A stretch of 64,000 nt of DNA from Nisaea acidiphila (GCF_024662015.1 NZ_CP102480.1:2328501-2392500), one strand, 5' to 3'. Numbered from the stretch's first letter, positions 45,725 through 56,555 are shown. A program made the numbers and translations. The notes: generated from the letters alone by a model not told the origin.

Positions 45725-46987
45725 ATGCATCTTCAAGAATTGAAATCAAAGTCACCCCAAGATCTTCTTGCTTATGCGGAAGAATTGGAGATCGAGAACG
45801 CAAGTGTTCTGCGCAAGCAGGACATGATGTTTGCTATTCTCAAGCAGTTGGCCGACAACGATCTTCCCATCTATGGCACAGGAGTTCTCGAAACTCTGCC
45901 GGACGGGTTCGGTTTCCTACGATCCCCTGAATCGAATTACCTGCCGGGTCCGGACGACATTTATGTCTCTCCCAGCCAGGTGCGCCGCTTCGGTCTGCGC
46001 ACCGGTGATACGGTCGAGGGACAGATCCGGGCACCGAAGGATGGCGAGCGGTACTTCGCGCTGCTCAAGGTCAACAAGATCAATTTCGAGGACCCGGATG
46101 CGGTTCGCCACCGGATCAATTTCGACAATCTGACACCGCTCTATCCCGAGCAGCGTCTGAATCTCGAACTTGAGAAGGCGGAGAACAAGCAGCAGGACGT
46201 GACCACGCGGGTGATCGACCTGATCTCGCCGCTTGGCATGGGTCAGCGCGGTCTGATCGTGGCGCCGCCGCGGACCGGTAAGACGGTCATGCTGCAGAAC
46301 ATCGCCCATGCGATCGCCGAGAACCATCCGGACGCCTACCTTCTCGTGCTCCTGATCGACGAGCGCCCGGAGGAAGTGACGGATATGGACCGGTCCGTGA
46401 AGGGGGAGGTTATCAGCTCCACCTTCGACGAGCCGGCCGCGCGTCACGTCCAGGTCGCCGAGATGGTGATCGAGAAGGCCAAGCGCCTCGTGGAGCACAA
46501 GCGCGACGTGATCATCCTGCTGGACTCGATCACGCGTCTCGCGCGCGCCTACAACACCGTTGTTCCGTCCTCGGGCAAGGTGCTGACCGGCGGTGTCGAC
46601 GCGAACGCGCTGCAGCGCCCGAAGCGCTTCTTCGGCGCGGCCCGGAACATCGAGGAGGGCGGCTCGCTGACCATCATCGCGACCGCGCTGATCGATACCG
46701 GATCCCGCATGGACGAAGTCATCTTCGAAGAGTTCAAGGGCACCGGTAACTCCGAGATCATTCTCGACCGCAAGCTCGCCGACAAGCGGACCTTCCCGGC
46801 CATCGACATCACCCGGTCGGGTACCCGCAAGGAAGAGCTCCTGGTGGATCGTGCGACCCTCAACAAGATGTGGGTCCTGCGCCGCATCCTGACGCAAATG
46901 GGCACCGTCGACGCGATGGAGTTCCTGCTCGACAAGCTGAAGGTCTCGAAGAACAACAACGATTTCTTCGACGCGATGAATTCCTGA
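45725..46987 (+). CDS. rho: Transcription termination factor Rho
   Basis: 420 aa from the ATG at 45725 (E. coli 419); the frame runs upstream to 45539 without support. N-terminal [23 protein letters not shown]-binding cold-shock-like domain with [20 protein letters not shown], then the RecA-type motor: Walker [27 protein letters not shown]-loop [19 protein letters not shown]. Hexameric RNA-DNA helicase. A 208-nt leader separates it from hemJ. A strong terminator follows. Confidence 0.98.
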   Translation: MHLQELKSKSPQDLLAYAEELEIENASVLRKQDMMFAILKQLADNDLPIYGTGVLETLPDGFGFLRSPESNYLPGPDDIYVSPSQVRRFGLRTGDTVEGQIRAPKDGERYFALLKVNKINFEDPDAVRHRINFDNLTPLYPEQRLNLELEKAENKQQDVTTRVIDLISPLGMGQRGLIVAPPRTGKTVMLQNIAHAIAENHPDAYLLVLLIDERPEEVTDMDRSVKGEVISSTFDEPAARHVQVAEMVIEKAKRLVEHKRDVIILLDSITRLARAYNTVVPSSGKVLTGGVDANALQRPKRFFGAARNIEEGGSLTIIATALIDTGSRMDEVIFEEFKGTGNSEIILDRKLADKRTFPAIDITRSGTRKEELLVDRATLNKMWVLRRILTQMGTVDAMEFLLDKLKVSKNNNDFFDAMNS

Positions 46988-47009
46988 TCCCGGTCTTTGG
47001 GATCAAAGG

Positions 47010-47044
47010 AAAGGGCGGAGCCAGCGGCTCCGCCCTTTCTGTTT
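47010..47044 (+). terminator. Intrinsic terminator of rho
   Basis: A 13-bp stem (AAAGGGCGGAGCC with its complement GGCTCCGCCCTTT) and a 3-nt loop, followed by CTGTTTG, lies 23 nt past the rho stop. The T-run is interrupted by C and G, but the stem is strong. Confidence 0.85.
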
Positions 47045-47055
47045 GAACAAGGCCG

Positions 47056-47793
47056 TCAGACCATGCCGCCATTGGCGCGGATCGTCTGGCCATTGATCCA
47101 CCCGCTATCGGGACCGGCAAGAAAAGCGACGGCGGTGGCTATGTCCTCGGGATCCGCGAGGCGTCCGAGCGGGATTGAGCGGGTGATGGCTGCGACAAGC
47201 TCATCGGACTTACCGTCCAGAAAAAATTCGGTCGCCACCGGTCCGGGAGCGATTGCGTTGACGGTGATGCCGCGGGGCCCGAGTTCCTTCGCGAGAACAT
47301 GGGTCAGGGCTTCGACAGCGGCCTTGGTCGCCGCATAGATTCCGTAGCCAGACTGATAGAGGCCGACCACGCTGGAGGAGAGGCTGATGATGCGCCCGCC
47401 GTCCCGTAACCTGCTGGCGCCGGCGCGCATGCCCCGGAACGTGCCGCCGAGATTGACGGCGCATTGCTGCTCGAAATCCTCATCCGAAGCATCCTTGAGC
47501 ACCGAGAGACGCATGATGCCGGCATTGTTGACCAGAATATCGACCGCGCCGAAGGCGGTTTCGGCGGCGTCGAACAGGCGGTCCATGCCATCGGGTTTGC
47601 CGACATCGGCGCGTGCCGCAGCGGCCCTGCCGCCGCCAGCGCGGATTTCCCCGGCGAGTGCTTCTGCGGCACCGGCATTGCCGGCGTAGTTCACCAGGAT
47701 GGCGCAGCCCTCGTGGGCCAGACGCCGGGCGATCGCGGCGCCGATCCCTTTGCTGCCGCCGGTCACGATCGCTGTCTTTTCTTTCAGAGTCAT
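47056..47793 (-). CDS. Short-chain dehydrogenase/reductase
   Basis: 245 aa classical SDR. Cofactor motif TGGSKGIG (11-18), NNAG (89-92), catalytic Ser about 139-140 and Tyr153-x3-Lys157, and the C-terminal GSWINGQTIRANGG-like GWINGQTIRANGGMV. The absence of an acidic residue after beta-2 (NYAG) suggests NADP preference. Substrate unknown. Divergent from a LysR regulator, which probably controls it. Confidence 0.92.
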   Translation of the reverse strand: MTLKEKTAIVTGGSKGIGAAIARRLAHEGCAILVNYAGNAGAAEALAGEIRAGGGRAAAARADVGKPDGMDRLFDAAETAFGAVDILVNNAGIMRLSVLKDASDEDFEQQCAVNLGGTFRGMRAGASRLRDGGRIISLSSSVVGLYQSGYGIYAATKAAVEALTHVLAKELGPRGITVNAIAPGPVATEFFLDGKSDELVAAITRSIPLGRLADPEDIATAVAFLAGPDSGWINGQTIRANGGMV

Positions 47794-47891
47794 CTCTTGC
47801 TCCAGTCAGGTTCGGACAAGAGATACGCGGGCAAACGAGCTGTATAATCAGGGTATATTCGGAAAGATAATTCGGATAAGACGAACAGATT

Positions 47892-48785
47892 ATGGATCGC
47901 CTCGATGCCATGCGTCTCTTTGTCCGGGTCGTCGAGCGCCGCAGCTTTACGGCGGCGGCGGCCGACCGCGCGATCCCGAGATCGACCGCGACGGAGGCCA
48001 TCCGCCGGCTCGAAGACGTGCTTGGCACCAGGCTGCTCGACCGGACCACCCGGCAGGTGGCTCCCACGCCGGACGGCGACGCCTATTATCAGCGCTGTCT
48101 GAAGATCCTCGCGGATGTCGATGAGGCCGAAGGCGTGCTCCGGGGCAGCGCGCCGGCCGGATTGCTGCGGGTGGATGCCCATGGGGCACTGACACGGGCC
48201 TTTTTGCTGCCGAGGCTTCCCGAGTTTCTCGAGAGATACCCGCTTCTGAGACTGCAGATTAGGCAGGGTGACCGGCTGGTCGACCTGGTGCGCGAAGGCG
48301 TCGATTGCGTGATCCGGGCGGGCGCGCCTGAGGAGAGCGGATTGATCATGCGGCGGCTGGTGGATATCCCGGAGATCACCTGCGCCGCTCCTGCCTATCT
48401 GGAGCGCTTCGGCACGCCGGGCGGTCCCGGTGACCTCGCCGGTCACGAGACGGTCGGTTTCGTCTCGTCGCGGACCGGCAGTGTGCTGCCGCTGGAACTG
48501 TGTGCCGGAGGCCGGGTAATGGAGTTCGATCTGCCGAGCAGGGTCACCGCCAACGATGCCGAGACGGTTCATCATCTGGCACGGCTCGGTTACGGGCTGA
48601 TCCAGGCGCCGCGCTACCGGTTCAGGGAAGATCTGGCGCAGGGACGCCTGGTCGAGGTCATGGCCGGTTTCCGGCCGGAACCGCTGCCGCTGGTCGCGCT
48701 CTATCCGCAGAACCGCCAGCTCTCGCCGCGCGTGAGAGTGTTTCTGGACTGGGCGGCGGAGGTATTTAGGGACGCAGATCTCTGA
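47892..48785 (+). CDS. LysR-family transcriptional regulator
   Basis: 297 aa. N-terminal winged helix: MDRLDAMRLFVRVVERRSFT, then AIPRSTATEAIRRLEDVLGT and LLDRTTRQVAPTPDG. The C-terminal periplasmic-binding-like effector domain spans about 90-295. It is divergent from the SDR gene with 98 nt between, the classic LysR target arrangement, so it probably regulates that gene. Confidence 0.92.
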   Translation: MDRLDAMRLFVRVVERRSFTAAAADRAIPRSTATEAIRRLEDVLGTRLLDRTTRQVAPTPDGDAYYQRCLKILADVDEAEGVLRGSAPAGLLRVDAHGALTRAFLLPRLPEFLERYPLLRLQIRQGDRLVDLVREGVDCVIRAGAPEESGLIMRRLVDIPEITCAAPAYLERFGTPGGPGDLAGHETVGFVSSRTGSVLPLELCAGGRVMEFDLPSRVTANDAETVHHLARLGYGLIQAPRYRFREDLAQGRLVEVMAGFRPEPLPLVALYPQNRQLSPRVRVFLDWAAEVFRDADL

Positions 48786-48836
48786 GGCGCCCGCCGAATG
48801 TCTTCAGCGGACGCCCTGTTGCCTGGAAGTGCAATG

Positions 48837-49811
48837 TTACGGAAGCAGAATGGTAGAACCTGTTGTCTTACGGGCTTCCAGCGCCTCGTGGGCCGCGCGG
48901 GCCTCGGCCAGCGGGAAGGTCTGGTCGATATGGATCTTCACCGCGCCGGATTTGACGGCGTCGAACAGGTCGCTTGCGGTTGCCCGGAGGTCCTCGGCCG
49001 TCGAGATGTAGTTGAACAGGGTCGGCCGGGTGAAGAAGAGCGAGCCTTTCTGCGCGAAGATGCCGAGATTGACCGGCGGGATCGGGCCGGCGGCCTGTCC
49101 GAAGCTGACCATCAGGCCGCGCGGACGCAAGCAGTCGAGGGATTTCTCAAAGGTGGTGGCGCCGATCGAGTCATAGACCACGGGCAGCATCTTGCCGTCG
49201 GTGATCTCCTTTACCCGCTCGACGAAATCCTCGTCGTTGTAGAGCACCGGGTGATGGCAGCCGTTGGCCTTGGCGATCTCCGCCTTTTCCTTGCTGCCCA
49301 CGGTGCCGATCACGGTCGCTCCGAGGCTGCTGGCCCACTGGCAGACGATCTGCCCGACGCCGCCCGCGGCCGCGTGGATCAGGATCGTGTCGCCCTTTGA
49401 GACCTTGTAGATCTGCCGGATCAGATACTGCGCCGTCATGCCTTTCAGCATCATGGCGGCCGCGGTGCGGTCTTCGACCCCGTCCGGGATCTTCACGACC
49501 CGGTCGGCGGCGATGTTGCGGGCCTCCGCATAGGAGCCCGGCGGCGGGGAGGCGTATGCCACCCTGTCGCCTTCCTTCAGGTCCGTGACGCCGCTGCCGA
49601 CGGCCGCGACCGCGCCGGCGCCCTCCATGCCGATGCCGGAAGGCAAAGGCAGGGGATAGAGGCCGCTGCGGTGATAGGTGTCGATGAAGTTGAGCCCGAT
49701 TGCGGTGTGCTTGACCTGGATCTCGCCCGCGCCCGGCGCCGCGAGGTCGACATCGGTCATTTCGAGAACTTCAGGTCCGCCTGCGCTCTTGAACTGTATT
49801 GCCTTGACCAT
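48837..49811 (-). CDS. NADPH:quinone oxidoreductase (QorA type)
   Basis: 324 aa zinc-independent medium-chain dehydrogenase. IGLNFIDTYHRSGLYPLPLP, GIGMEGAGAVAAVGSGV and the NADPH motif HAAAGGVGQIVCQWA place it with E. coli QorA. Reduces quinones one electron at a time, or other alpha,beta-unsaturated carbonyls. Upstream of it lies a dienelactone hydrolase gene on the same strand (26 nt gap between the stop of that gene and this start), so they may be cotranscribed. Confidence 0.93.
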   Translation of the reverse strand: MVKAIQFKSAGGPEVLEMTDVDLAAPGAGEIQVKHTAIGLNFIDTYHRSGLYPLPLPSGIGMEGAGAVAAVGSGVTDLKEGDRVAYASPPPGSYAEARNIAADRVVKIPDGVEDRTAAAMMLKGMTAQYLIRQIYKVSKGDTILIHAAAGGVGQIVCQWASSLGATVIGTVGSKEKAEIAKANGCHHPVLYNDEDFVERVKEITDGKMLPVVYDSIGATTFEKSLDCLRPRGLMVSFGQAAGPIPPVNLGIFAQKGSLFFTRPTLFNYISTAEDLRATASDLFDAVKSGAVKIHIDQTFPLAEARAAHEALEARKTTGSTILLP

Positions 49812-49837
49812 CTTGGTGTTTCCCTTGTGAGCCGTTG

Positions 49838-50536
49838 TTATCCGAGATTGGCTTTGAAAAAGCCCGCCGTGCGGCCATTGGCGAGCTTTGCAGATGGGTC
49901 GTCGTAATGCGCGCCTCCTTGGCGCGCGAAGGCATGATCCTGACCCTCATAGACATGCAGAGTGACCAGCGGATTGCCGGAGAGACCCGCCTTGATCTTC
50001 TCCTGCGCCTCTTTCGGCACGAAACCGTCTTCCGAGGCGATGTGGGAAATATAAGGCATTGAAATATTTGATGATTCGCTGAGAAGCTCATCCAGTCCGA
50101 CACCGTAATAGGAGACGTTGCAGTCCGCGTCCGAACGGGTGGCCATGAGATAGGCGAGCTTGCCGCCGAGGCAGTAGCCGACGGACCCGGCCTTGCCGCT
50201 GCAGCCCTCCATGGATTTGAGCTGCGCCAGCGTCGCCTTCAGGTCCTCGACGCCTTTGTCGACATCGAAGGCGTTGAAGAGCTCGAAGGCCTTGTCCCAT
50301 TCGGCCTGGCTCTGGTCGGTGATGTCGATGCCGGGCTCGATGCGCCAGAAGATGTCGGGGCAGAGCACGTGATAGCCGAGCGCCGCATAGGCGTCCGCCT
50401 GGTCACGCATCACCTTGTTCACCCCGAAGATCTCCTGGATGAGGACAATCCCCGGAGCCTTGCCGCCGCCCGGAGGCGCGGCGTGATAGGCCTGGAAGCT
50501 GCCGCCGTCGGCGGCGGTCACGGTTACATAGGACAC
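49838..50536 (-). CDS. Dienelactone hydrolase family protein
   Basis: 232 aa from the GTG at 50536, chosen for the strong AAGGGAGGGAGA before it; the frame extends to 50629. The catalytic triad is Cys122 (GYCLGG), Asp170 (SEDGFVP) and His201 (GQDHAFAR), nearly the same numbering as Pseudomonas dienelactone hydrolase (Cys123/Asp171/His202), with the nucleophile-elbow Cys. No chlorocatechol genes are nearby, so the real substrate is unknown. Confidence 0.92.
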   Translation of the reverse strand: MSYVTVTAADGGSFQAYHAAPPGGGKAPGIVLIQEIFGVNKVMRDQADAYAALGYHVLCPDIFWRIEPGIDITDQSQAEWDKAFELFNAFDVDKGVEDLKATLAQLKSMEGCSGKAGSVGYCLGGKLAYLMATRSDADCNVSYYGVGLDELLSESSNISMPYISHIASEDGFVPKEAQEKIKAGLSGNPLVTLHVYEGQDHAFARQGGAHYDDPSAKLANGRTAGFFKANLG

Positions 50537-50625
50537 GGGTCTCCCTCCCTTGTGATGCACCGGTTGGCCCGAGACTAGGCGCGGGCATCGCGGCCTGTCC
50601 ACGGTTCCGGTGGAACGAGTGTTCT

Positions 50626-51114
50626 TCAAAAGAGGGAGAGTTGATCGGACTCGTGGTCGAGCAGTCTCTGCTTCGTTGCGATGCCGCCGTCGCCGGAGAA
50701 GCCCGTCAGCTTTCCGTCGCTGCCGACCACCCGGTGGCAGGGGATGATCAGCGGGATCGGGTTGGCGCCGCAGGCGCCGCCGACGGCGCGGGCGACGCCG
50801 CCGATCCGCTCCGCGATATCGCCGTAGGTCAGCACCTTGCCGAACGGGATCTCCTTCATCGCGTCCCAGACGGATTGCTCAAAGGCGGAGCCGCGGTCAT
50901 AGGCGAGGGGAAGCTCGAAATTCTTCAGGTTCTTGTCGAAATAGGCATGGATCTGTCGCTCGGCCTCAAGCAGGACGGGGCTTGTTTCTGAATCGGAATA
51001 GTCGCCGGATGTTTCACGTGAAACCCATGTAAGGCGGGTGATGAATCCGTTTTCCTCCGTCAGATGGATCCTGCCGATCGGGCTGGCGAAGTTGTGGTGG
51101 CGGGCAACGCTCAT
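50626..51114 (-). CDS. ogt: Methylated-DNA-protein-cysteine methyltransferase
   Basis: 162 aa. The active-site IPCHRVV holds alkyl-acceptor Cys126; FGKVLTYGDIAERIGG and ARAVGGACGANP form the helix-turn-helix and Asn hinge. Repairs O6-methylguanine by transferring the methyl group to itself. Codons 31-35 (Val-Ser-Arg-Glu-Thr) carry a parS site. The ATG overlaps the stop of the DUF255 gene by 4 nt. Confidence 0.96.
   Translation of the reverse strand: MSVARHHNFASPIGRIHLTEENGFITRLTWVSRETSGDYSDSETSPVLLEAERQIHAYFDKNLKNFELPLAYDRGSAFEQSVWDAMKEIPFGKVLTYGDIAERIGGVARAVGGACGANPIPLIIPCHRVVGSDGKLTGFSGDGGIATKQRLLDHESDQLSLF
51010..51025. promoter_or_regulatory. parS: parS centromere site inside ogt
   Basis: Contains the full 14-bp palindrome GTTTCACGTGAAAC, the core of the ParB binding site. 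Read on the ogt strand it encodes Val-Ser-Arg-Glu-Thr. About 7 kb from the putative oriC and 7 kb from parAB. Confidence 0.95.
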
Positions 51115-53138
51115 GGCCGGGCCTCCAGGACCCGGCGGAATTGTTCCGGATCCGATTCGGCTGGAGAGCAGGTCTGCCCGGCACAGAGATAGGCGGCCGG
51201 CTTGCCGTCAATCATGCCCTTGCCGCGTGCCGGATGACCCTCGGGCAGGCTTTCGTCTCCCGTCACGATGTCGAGCACCCCAAGGGCCCGTCCCGCGGTC
51301 CGGGCGGTATCGAGAAGGGCCTGACACACCTCATCCGCCGGATCGCCCGCGACAACGATCTGCCGGCCGTGCCGGAGCCATTCGAGGCCGTTGAGCAATC
51401 CGGGGAACCCGAGCGGCTGTTGCCCGAAGGATCCGGCGAAAGCTTTCGTTATTGCCTCCGCCCGCTCGGCATAGGCCGCGTCCCCGGTCTTTAGCCAGAG
51501 CCGTGCGAGGACTTCGACCATGGTGCTGTTTCCGGCCGGCGTTACATTGTCGATCGCGGTCTTGGTGCGGATCATCAGATCGGTCTGGTGGTCCGCGGTG
51601 AAGAAGTAGGCGCCGTCCTTGAGGTCGAGGAAATGGTCCTCCAGAAGCGCGGCCCATTCGATGGCCTTGTCGAGATAGGGGCGTTTTCCGGTCGCGGCTT
51701 CCAAGGCGAGGGCGGCGAGGCTCATATTGGCGTAATCGTCGAGGGTCGCGGTGTGTTTAGCCTGTCCCGCGCGCCAGGAATGCAGGAGCCTTCCGTCCTT
51801 TTCCATCTGCGCGACGATGAACGCGAAGGCGGTCTCGGACCGGTCGAGCCATTGAGGCTCCGCCAGGAGGATTGCGGCGTCGGCAAGCGCCGCGATCGTC
51901 AGGCCGTTCCAGTCCGCCAGCACCTTGTCGTCCCAGCCGGGCCGGATCCGATCCTCCCGGATCTTGAGGAGGTGCGCCCTTGCGGCTGAGAGCCTTTCCT
52001 CGGTCTCCGCGTCGAAAGGCCCCTTGCGATGGCTTCGGTTCAGGATCACGGAACCTTCCCAGTTGCCGCCTTCCGTCACGTCGTAATGGGACGCGAAAAG
52101 CGCCGCATCGTGGCCGCCTTCCGTCAGCGCCCGTTCGATCTCCTCGACGCTCCAGACATAGAATTTGCCTTCCTTGCCCTCGCTGTCGGCGTCGAGCGAG
52201 GACGCAAAGCCGCCGCCCTCCGAAAGCATTTCCCGGAAAAGCCAGTCCACGGTCTCGCGGATCCGCTGCTCATAGAGCGGGTTCGGCTCCTGGCGCTGCA
52301 TCTCGGTCATCAGCGCCAAGAGCTGGGCATTGTCGTAGAGCATCTTCTCGAAATGCGGCACCAGCCATTCGGCATCGGTCGAATAGCGTGCGAAACCGCC
52401 GCCGAGATGATCGTAGATCCCGCCCTCGCACATCGCGGTCATGGTCGTGCGGACCGCCTGCAGCATCTGGCCGTCGCCGGTGCGCTGGCCGGTACGCCAG
52501 AGGAACTTGAGGATCGTCGGCTGGGGAAATTTGGGCGCGTCCCCGATCCCGCCAAGGACCGGGTCGTGGTCGGAGAGGAAATGCCGGGCGACCTCCGGCG
52601 CGGCCTCCAGCGGAATCCCGTCGCCCGGATTGGCCGCGAAGACCGCGTCTAGACGCTGCGAGATGGCGGTGACGTTCCCGGCGACGCGGCCCGGCGCCTC
52701 GCGATAGACGCCCTCGACCTGGTGCATCACCTCGCGAAAGGACGGCCGGCCGTAGCGTTGTTCCGGCGGGAAATAGGTACCGCCCCAGAAAGGTGCGCCT
52801 TCCGGCGTCAGAAACATGGTCAGGGGCCAGCCGCCCTGCTGCCCGGTAATGGCCAGCGCGGTTTGAAAGATCATGTCGAGATCCGGGCGCTCCTCGCGAT
52901 CGACCTTGACGTTGACGAAGAGCTCGTTCATCACCGCCGCCGTGTCCGGATCCTCGAAGCTCTCGTGGGCCATCACGTGGCACCAGTGGCAGGCCGCATA
53001 GCCGACCGAGAGCAGGATCGGCTTGTCGGCGGCGCGGGCGGCGGCGATGGTGTCCTCTGACCAGGTCTGCCAATGCACAGGATTGTCCTTGTGCTGCAGC
53101 AGATAGGGGCTGGTTTCCTTGTCGAGCTCGTTGCGCAT
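51111..53138 (-). CDS. Thioredoxin-domain DUF255 protein (YyaL type)
   Basis: 675 aa from the ATG at 53138; the frame extends upstream to 53453 without support. The N-terminal thioredoxin-like domain has Cys50-His-Trp-Cys53 in [20 protein letters not shown], and [20 protein letters not shown]; an alpha/alpha toroid resembling glycoside hydrolases follows (about 200-600). Function is unproven (spermatogenesis-associated protein 20 homologue). The stop overlaps the ogt start (ATGA), so the two are coupled. It is divergent from mnmE. Confidence 0.92.
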   Translation of the reverse strand: MRNELDKETSPYLLQHKDNPVHWQTWSEDTIAAARAADKPILLSVGYAACHWCHVMAHESFEDPDTAAVMNELFVNVKVDREERPDLDMIFQTALAITGQQGGWPLTMFLTPEGAPFWGGTYFPPEQRYGRPSFREVMHQVEGVYREAPGRVAGNVTAISQRLDAVFAANPGDGIPLEAAPEVARHFLSDHDPVLGGIGDAPKFPQPTILKFLWRTGQRTGDGQMLQAVRTTMTAMCEGGIYDHLGGGFARYSTDAEWLVPHFEKMLYDNAQLLALMTEMQRQEPNPLYEQRIRETVDWLFREMLSEGGGFASSLDADSEGKEGKFYVWSVEEIERALTEGGHDAALFASHYDVTEGGNWEGSVILNRSHRKGPFDAETEERLSAARAHLLKIREDRIRPGWDDKVLADWNGLTIAALADAAILLAEPQWLDRSETAFAFIVAQMEKDGRLLHSWRAGQAKHTATLDDYANMSLAALALEAATGKRPYLDKAIEWAALLEDHFLDLKDGAYFFTADHQTDLMIRTKTAIDNVTPAGNSTMVEVLARLWLKTGDAAYAERAEAITKAFAGSFGQQPLGFPGLLNGLEWLRHGRQIVVAGDPADEVCQALLDTARTAGRALGVLDIVTGDESLPEGHPARGKGMIDGKPAAYLCAGQTCSPAESDPEQFRRVLEARP

Positions 53139-53239
53139 CGCGGGTCCGGTCCGGAATGAAAGATGGGTCCTTACTCCCAAGGTGAGGGCTTGGGCGTCCG
53201 AGGTCCAGCGCCGCGAACGGCAAGGGAGTCCGCCGGCTG

Positions 53240-54577
53240 ATGAATGCATCGCCAACCGATACGATCTACGCGCTCGCTTCGGCGACGGGGCGCGCCGGCG
53301 TTGCCGTTTTCCGGGTCTCCGGTCCCGCGGCCTTCGAAGGTCTGCAGCGTCTGACGGGCCTCGTCGGGATCGAGCCGCGATATGCGGTGCGGGCAAGCGT
53401 GCGGGACGGGGAGGAGGTCGTCGATGACGGGCTCGTCCTCGCCTTCGCCGCACCGGCGAGCTTCACCGGCGAGGATGTGGTCGAATACCAGCTCCATGGC
53501 GGCCGTGCGGTGGAAAGCGCGATGCTCCGGGCCCTCGCACGGATGCCGGGATATCGGATCGCGGAACCCGGGGAATTTTCCCGCCGCGCGGTTCTCAATG
53601 GGAAAATGGATCTGACGGCCGCAGAGGGCATCGCGGACCTGGTGGACGCGGAAACGGGCGCGCAGCGCTTGCAGGCGCGGAGGCAGAGCCGCGGCGCGCT
53701 GGGTGCTCTTTATCGGGACTGGCGGGCGCAGATCGTCAGGATCCTTGCCTATATCGAAGCGCTGGTGGATTTCCCGGACGAGGATCTGCCGCCCGAGGTC
53801 TGGGAGGAGATCCGGCGCCGGATGGATACGCTGGAAAGTGGGATTTCGACCCATCTGGACGATGGCGGGCGCGGGGAGCGCCTCCGGGACGGACTCCGTA
53901 TGGCCATTGTCGGTCCCCCGAATGCGGGTAAGTCATCCCTGCTGAACTGGCTCTCCAAAAGGGATGCGGCGATAGTGTCCGATGTAGCGGGTACGACTCG
54001 CGACGTCATTGAGGTTCATCTCGATATAAAGGGATTCCCCGTGTTGGTAGCGGATACCGCCGGGCTCCGGGAAAGTATGGATTCGGTCGAAACGGAGGGG
54101 ATACGCCGGGCGCTGGCCTGGGCGGAGAGTGCGGATCTGGTGCTCGATCTTCGTGAGGCGGGCGAGGAGGGGCCTTTGGACCCCGGGGACGGTCCGGAGC
54201 GAATCCTGGTGGCCACCAAGATCGATCGCGCAGATCATTTGGAGGCGGGGCCACGGATCGGAATATCCGTAAAGACCGGGGAGGGGACCGATCGGCTGCT
54301 CTCCCGGATAGGCGAGGCTGCGTCCCGCCTGATGGATGTCGGCGAAGCGCCGGCTTTGACTCGCGCGCGTCACCGCGAAGGGCTGACGGATTGTCTGGAT
54401 CATCTGCGGCGCGCGGCGGCCCTGGCGGAATTCGAAGAAGGCGAGGAGGATGTGGAATACGGTCTCGTCGCCGAGGATCTGCGCCTCGCCGCGCGGTCGC
54501 TCGGACGGGTGACCGGCGCGGTCGATATTGAAGAGATACTGGATCTTGTGTTTGCGGAGTTCTGCATCGGCAAATAG
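53240..54577 (+). CDS. mnmE: tRNA modification GTPase MnmE
   Basis: 445 aa. N-terminal folate-binding domain (TDTIYALASATGRAGVAVFR), helical domain, and inserted G domain with G1 VGPPNAGKSSLLN, G2/G3 AGTTRDVIEV and DTAGLRES. The C-terminal Phe-Cys442-Ile-Gly-Lys is the conserved end. With MnmG it makes the carboxymethylaminomethyl group on U34 of tRNAs. A parS site follows 7 nt after its stop. Confidence 0.98.
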   Translation: MNASPTDTIYALASATGRAGVAVFRVSGPAAFEGLQRLTGLVGIEPRYAVRASVRDGEEVVDDGLVLAFAAPASFTGEDVVEYQLHGGRAVESAMLRALARMPGYRIAEPGEFSRRAVLNGKMDLTAAEGIADLVDAETGAQRLQARRQSRGALGALYRDWRAQIVRILAYIEALVDFPDEDLPPEVWEEIRRRMDTLESGISTHLDDGGRGERLRDGLRMAIVGPPNAGKSSLLNWLSKRDAAIVSDVAGTTRDVIEVHLDIKGFPVLVADTAGLRESMDSVETEGIRRALAWAESADLVLDLREAGEEGPLDPGDGPERILVATKIDRADHLEAGPRIGISVKTGEGTDRLLSRIGEAASRLMDVGEAPALTRARHREGLTDCLDHLRRAAALAEFEEGEEDVEYGLVAEDLRLAARSLGRVTGAVDIEEILDLVFAEFCIGK

Positions 54578-54584
54578 CCGATCC

Positions 54585-54600
54585 TGTTTCACGTGAAACA
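54585..54600. promoter_or_regulatory. parS: parS centromere site between mnmE and mnmG
   Basis: Perfect 16-bp palindrome TGTTTCACGTGAAACA, identical to the canonical ParB site. It lies in the 118-nt mnmE-mnmG gap. Confidence 0.97.
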
Positions 54601-54695
54601 TGCAGGGCCGCTATCGCGAATGAGCCGTTGCCTTTTCGGAGGCGGAACCGCATTTTGTGCGGCATCGAATGACATGCGATCCGGAGACGGGATCA

Positions 54696-56555
54696 ATGTA
54701 TGACGTGATTGTCGTGGGTGGCGGCCATGCGGGCTGCGAGGCGGCGGCAGCGGCGGCCCGGATGGGTGCACGCACGCTTCTTGCCACCCACAAGATCGAG
54801 ACCATAGGGGAAATGTCCTGCAACCCGGCCATCGGCGGTCTGGGGAAGGGTCATCTCGTGCGCGAGGTCGATGCGCTGGACGGTATCATGGGCCGCGCCA
54901 TCGACCGTGCCGGTATCCAGTTCCGGATGCTGAACCGGAGCAAGGGCCCGGCCGTGCGCGGTCCGCGTGCCCAGGCGGACCGGGCGCTCTACCGCAAGGC
55001 CATTCAGGAGCTCCTGGCGGAGCAGGAGAACCTCACTGTCGAGGCCGCTTCCGTCGAGGATTTGCTGCTGGACGAAAGCGGCGCCATCGCGGGGATCGTC
55101 GTCGAGGGCGGGCACGAGATTCCGGCCGAGGCCGTGGTGCTGACGACCGGGACTTTCCTGCGCGGCGAGATCCATCTGGGCGAGGATCGCCGTCCTGCAG
55201 GCAGGGTGGGCGATGCGCCCTCCGTCGCGCTGGCCGAGACCCTGGCGCGCTTCGCGTTCCGCCTCGGCCGGCTGAAGACCGGCACGCCTGCGCGGCTCGA
55301 CGGCACGACCATCGACTGGTCGGGGCTGCAGGAGCAGAAGGCGGACGATCCGCCGGAGCCCTTTTCCTATCTGACGGACCGGATCGAGGTGCCGCAGATC
55401 AGTTGCTTCATCACCTATACCAACGAGCGCACGCACCAGCTCATCCGCGACAACCTTCACCGCTCGGCGATGTATGGTGGGCGGATCGAAGGTGTCGGCC
55501 CGCGCTATTGCCCCTCGATCGAGGACAAGGTGGTCCGTTTCGAAGACCGCTCGCAGCACCAGATCTTTCTCGAGCCCGAGGGGCTGGACGATCCGACAGT
55601 CTATCCGAACGGAATCTCCACTTCTTTGCCGGAAGACGTGCAGCGCGAGATGTTCAAGACCATTCCGGGCCTTGAGAACGCGCGCATCATCCGCCCGGGC
55701 TACGCGATCGAGTACGATTACGTGGATCCGCGCGAGCTCTCGCATACGCTGGAAACCAAGCGCGTGCCGGGCCTCTATTTCGCCGGCCAGATCAACGGCA
55801 CGACCGGCTACGAAGAAGCGGCGGCGCAGGGCCTGATGGCCGGCGTGAACGCCGCGCTCCGCACCGGCGGCCGGGACGAGCGTTTCGTGCTTGACCGGGC
55901 CGACGCCTATATCGGCGTGCTGATCGACGATCTCGTCACCAAGGGTGTCAGCGAGCCCTACCGCATGCTGACCTCGCGTGCCGAATACCGGCTGCGGCTG
56001 CGGGCCGACAATGCGGATCAGCGGCTGACCGCGAAGGGTGTCTCGATCGGCTGCGTGGGCACCGCGCGGGCAGGGGCTTTTAAGAGGAAGCTGTCCGCGG
56101 TGGAAGAGGGACGCGAGCTGGCCCGGACGCTTGGCGGCACGCCGAGCGCGTTGCAGCGGGCCGGTATCAAGGTCAACCAGGACGGCGTCTGGCGCAGTGC
56201 CTTCGACATTCTCGGCTACCGCACGGTGAGTTGGGAGAGCCTGACCCAGCTCTGGCCGGAGTTGGGCGGGCTTGAGCCCGCAGTGGCGGAGCAGGTGCGG
56301 ATCGACGCACAGTACGCGGGTTATATCGAGCGCCAGGAAAGCGACGTTGCCGCCTACCGCCGCGACGAGGCGCTGGAGATCCCGGCGGATCTCGATTACG
56401 CCGGCATCCCGGGCCTCTCGAACGAAGTGCGGGAAAAGCTGACCCGCGTCGCGCCCCGCACGATCGGTCAGGCGGCCCGTATAGACGGGGTCACGCCCGC
56501 CGCCGTCATCCTGCTGCTGCGCCATGTGCGCCGTCTCGGCAGGTCAGCCGCGTGA
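54696..56555 (+). CDS. mnmG: tRNA uridine-5-carboxymethylaminomethyl enzyme MnmG (GidA)
   Basis: 619 aa from the ATG at 54696; a GTG at 54657 is in frame. FAD motif [16 protein letters not shown] near the start, [19 protein letters not shown], and [17 protein letters not shown] are family signatures; C-terminal helical domain binds MnmE. FAD-dependent, forms cmnm5U with MnmE. The stop overlaps the rsmG start by 4 nt. Confidence 0.97.
   Translation: MYDVIVVGGGHAGCEAAAAAARMGARTLLATHKIETIGEMSCNPAIGGLGKGHLVREVDALDGIMGRAIDRAGIQFRMLNRSKGPAVRGPRAQADRALYRKAIQELLAEQENLTVEAASVEDLLLDESGAIAGIVVEGGHEIPAEAVVLTTGTFLRGEIHLGEDRRPAGRVGDAPSVALAETLARFAFRLGRLKTGTPARLDGTTIDWSGLQEQKADDPPEPFSYLTDRIEVPQISCFITYTNERTHQLIRDNLHRSAMYGGRIEGVGPRYCPSIEDKVVRFEDRSQHQIFLEPEGLDDPTVYPNGISTSLPEDVQREMFKTIPGLENARIIRPGYAIEYDYVDPRELSHTLETKRVPGLYFAGQINGTTGYEEAAAQGLMAGVNAALRTGGRDERFVLDRADAYIGVLIDDLVTKGVSEPYRMLTSRAEYRLRLRADNADQRLTAKGVSIGCVGTARAGAFKRKLSAVEEGRELARTLGGTPSALQRAGIKVNQDGVWRSAFDILGYRTVSWESLTQLWPELGGLEPAVAEQVRIDAQYAGYIERQESDVAAYRRDEALEIPADLDYAGIPGLSNEVREKLTRVAPRTIGQAARIDGVTPAAVILLLRHVRRLGRSAA

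Noticed and set aside
54693-56525. Long minus-strand open frame (610 codons) opposite mnmG
   Set aside because: Shadow of mnmG in the complementary frame; no family resemblance.
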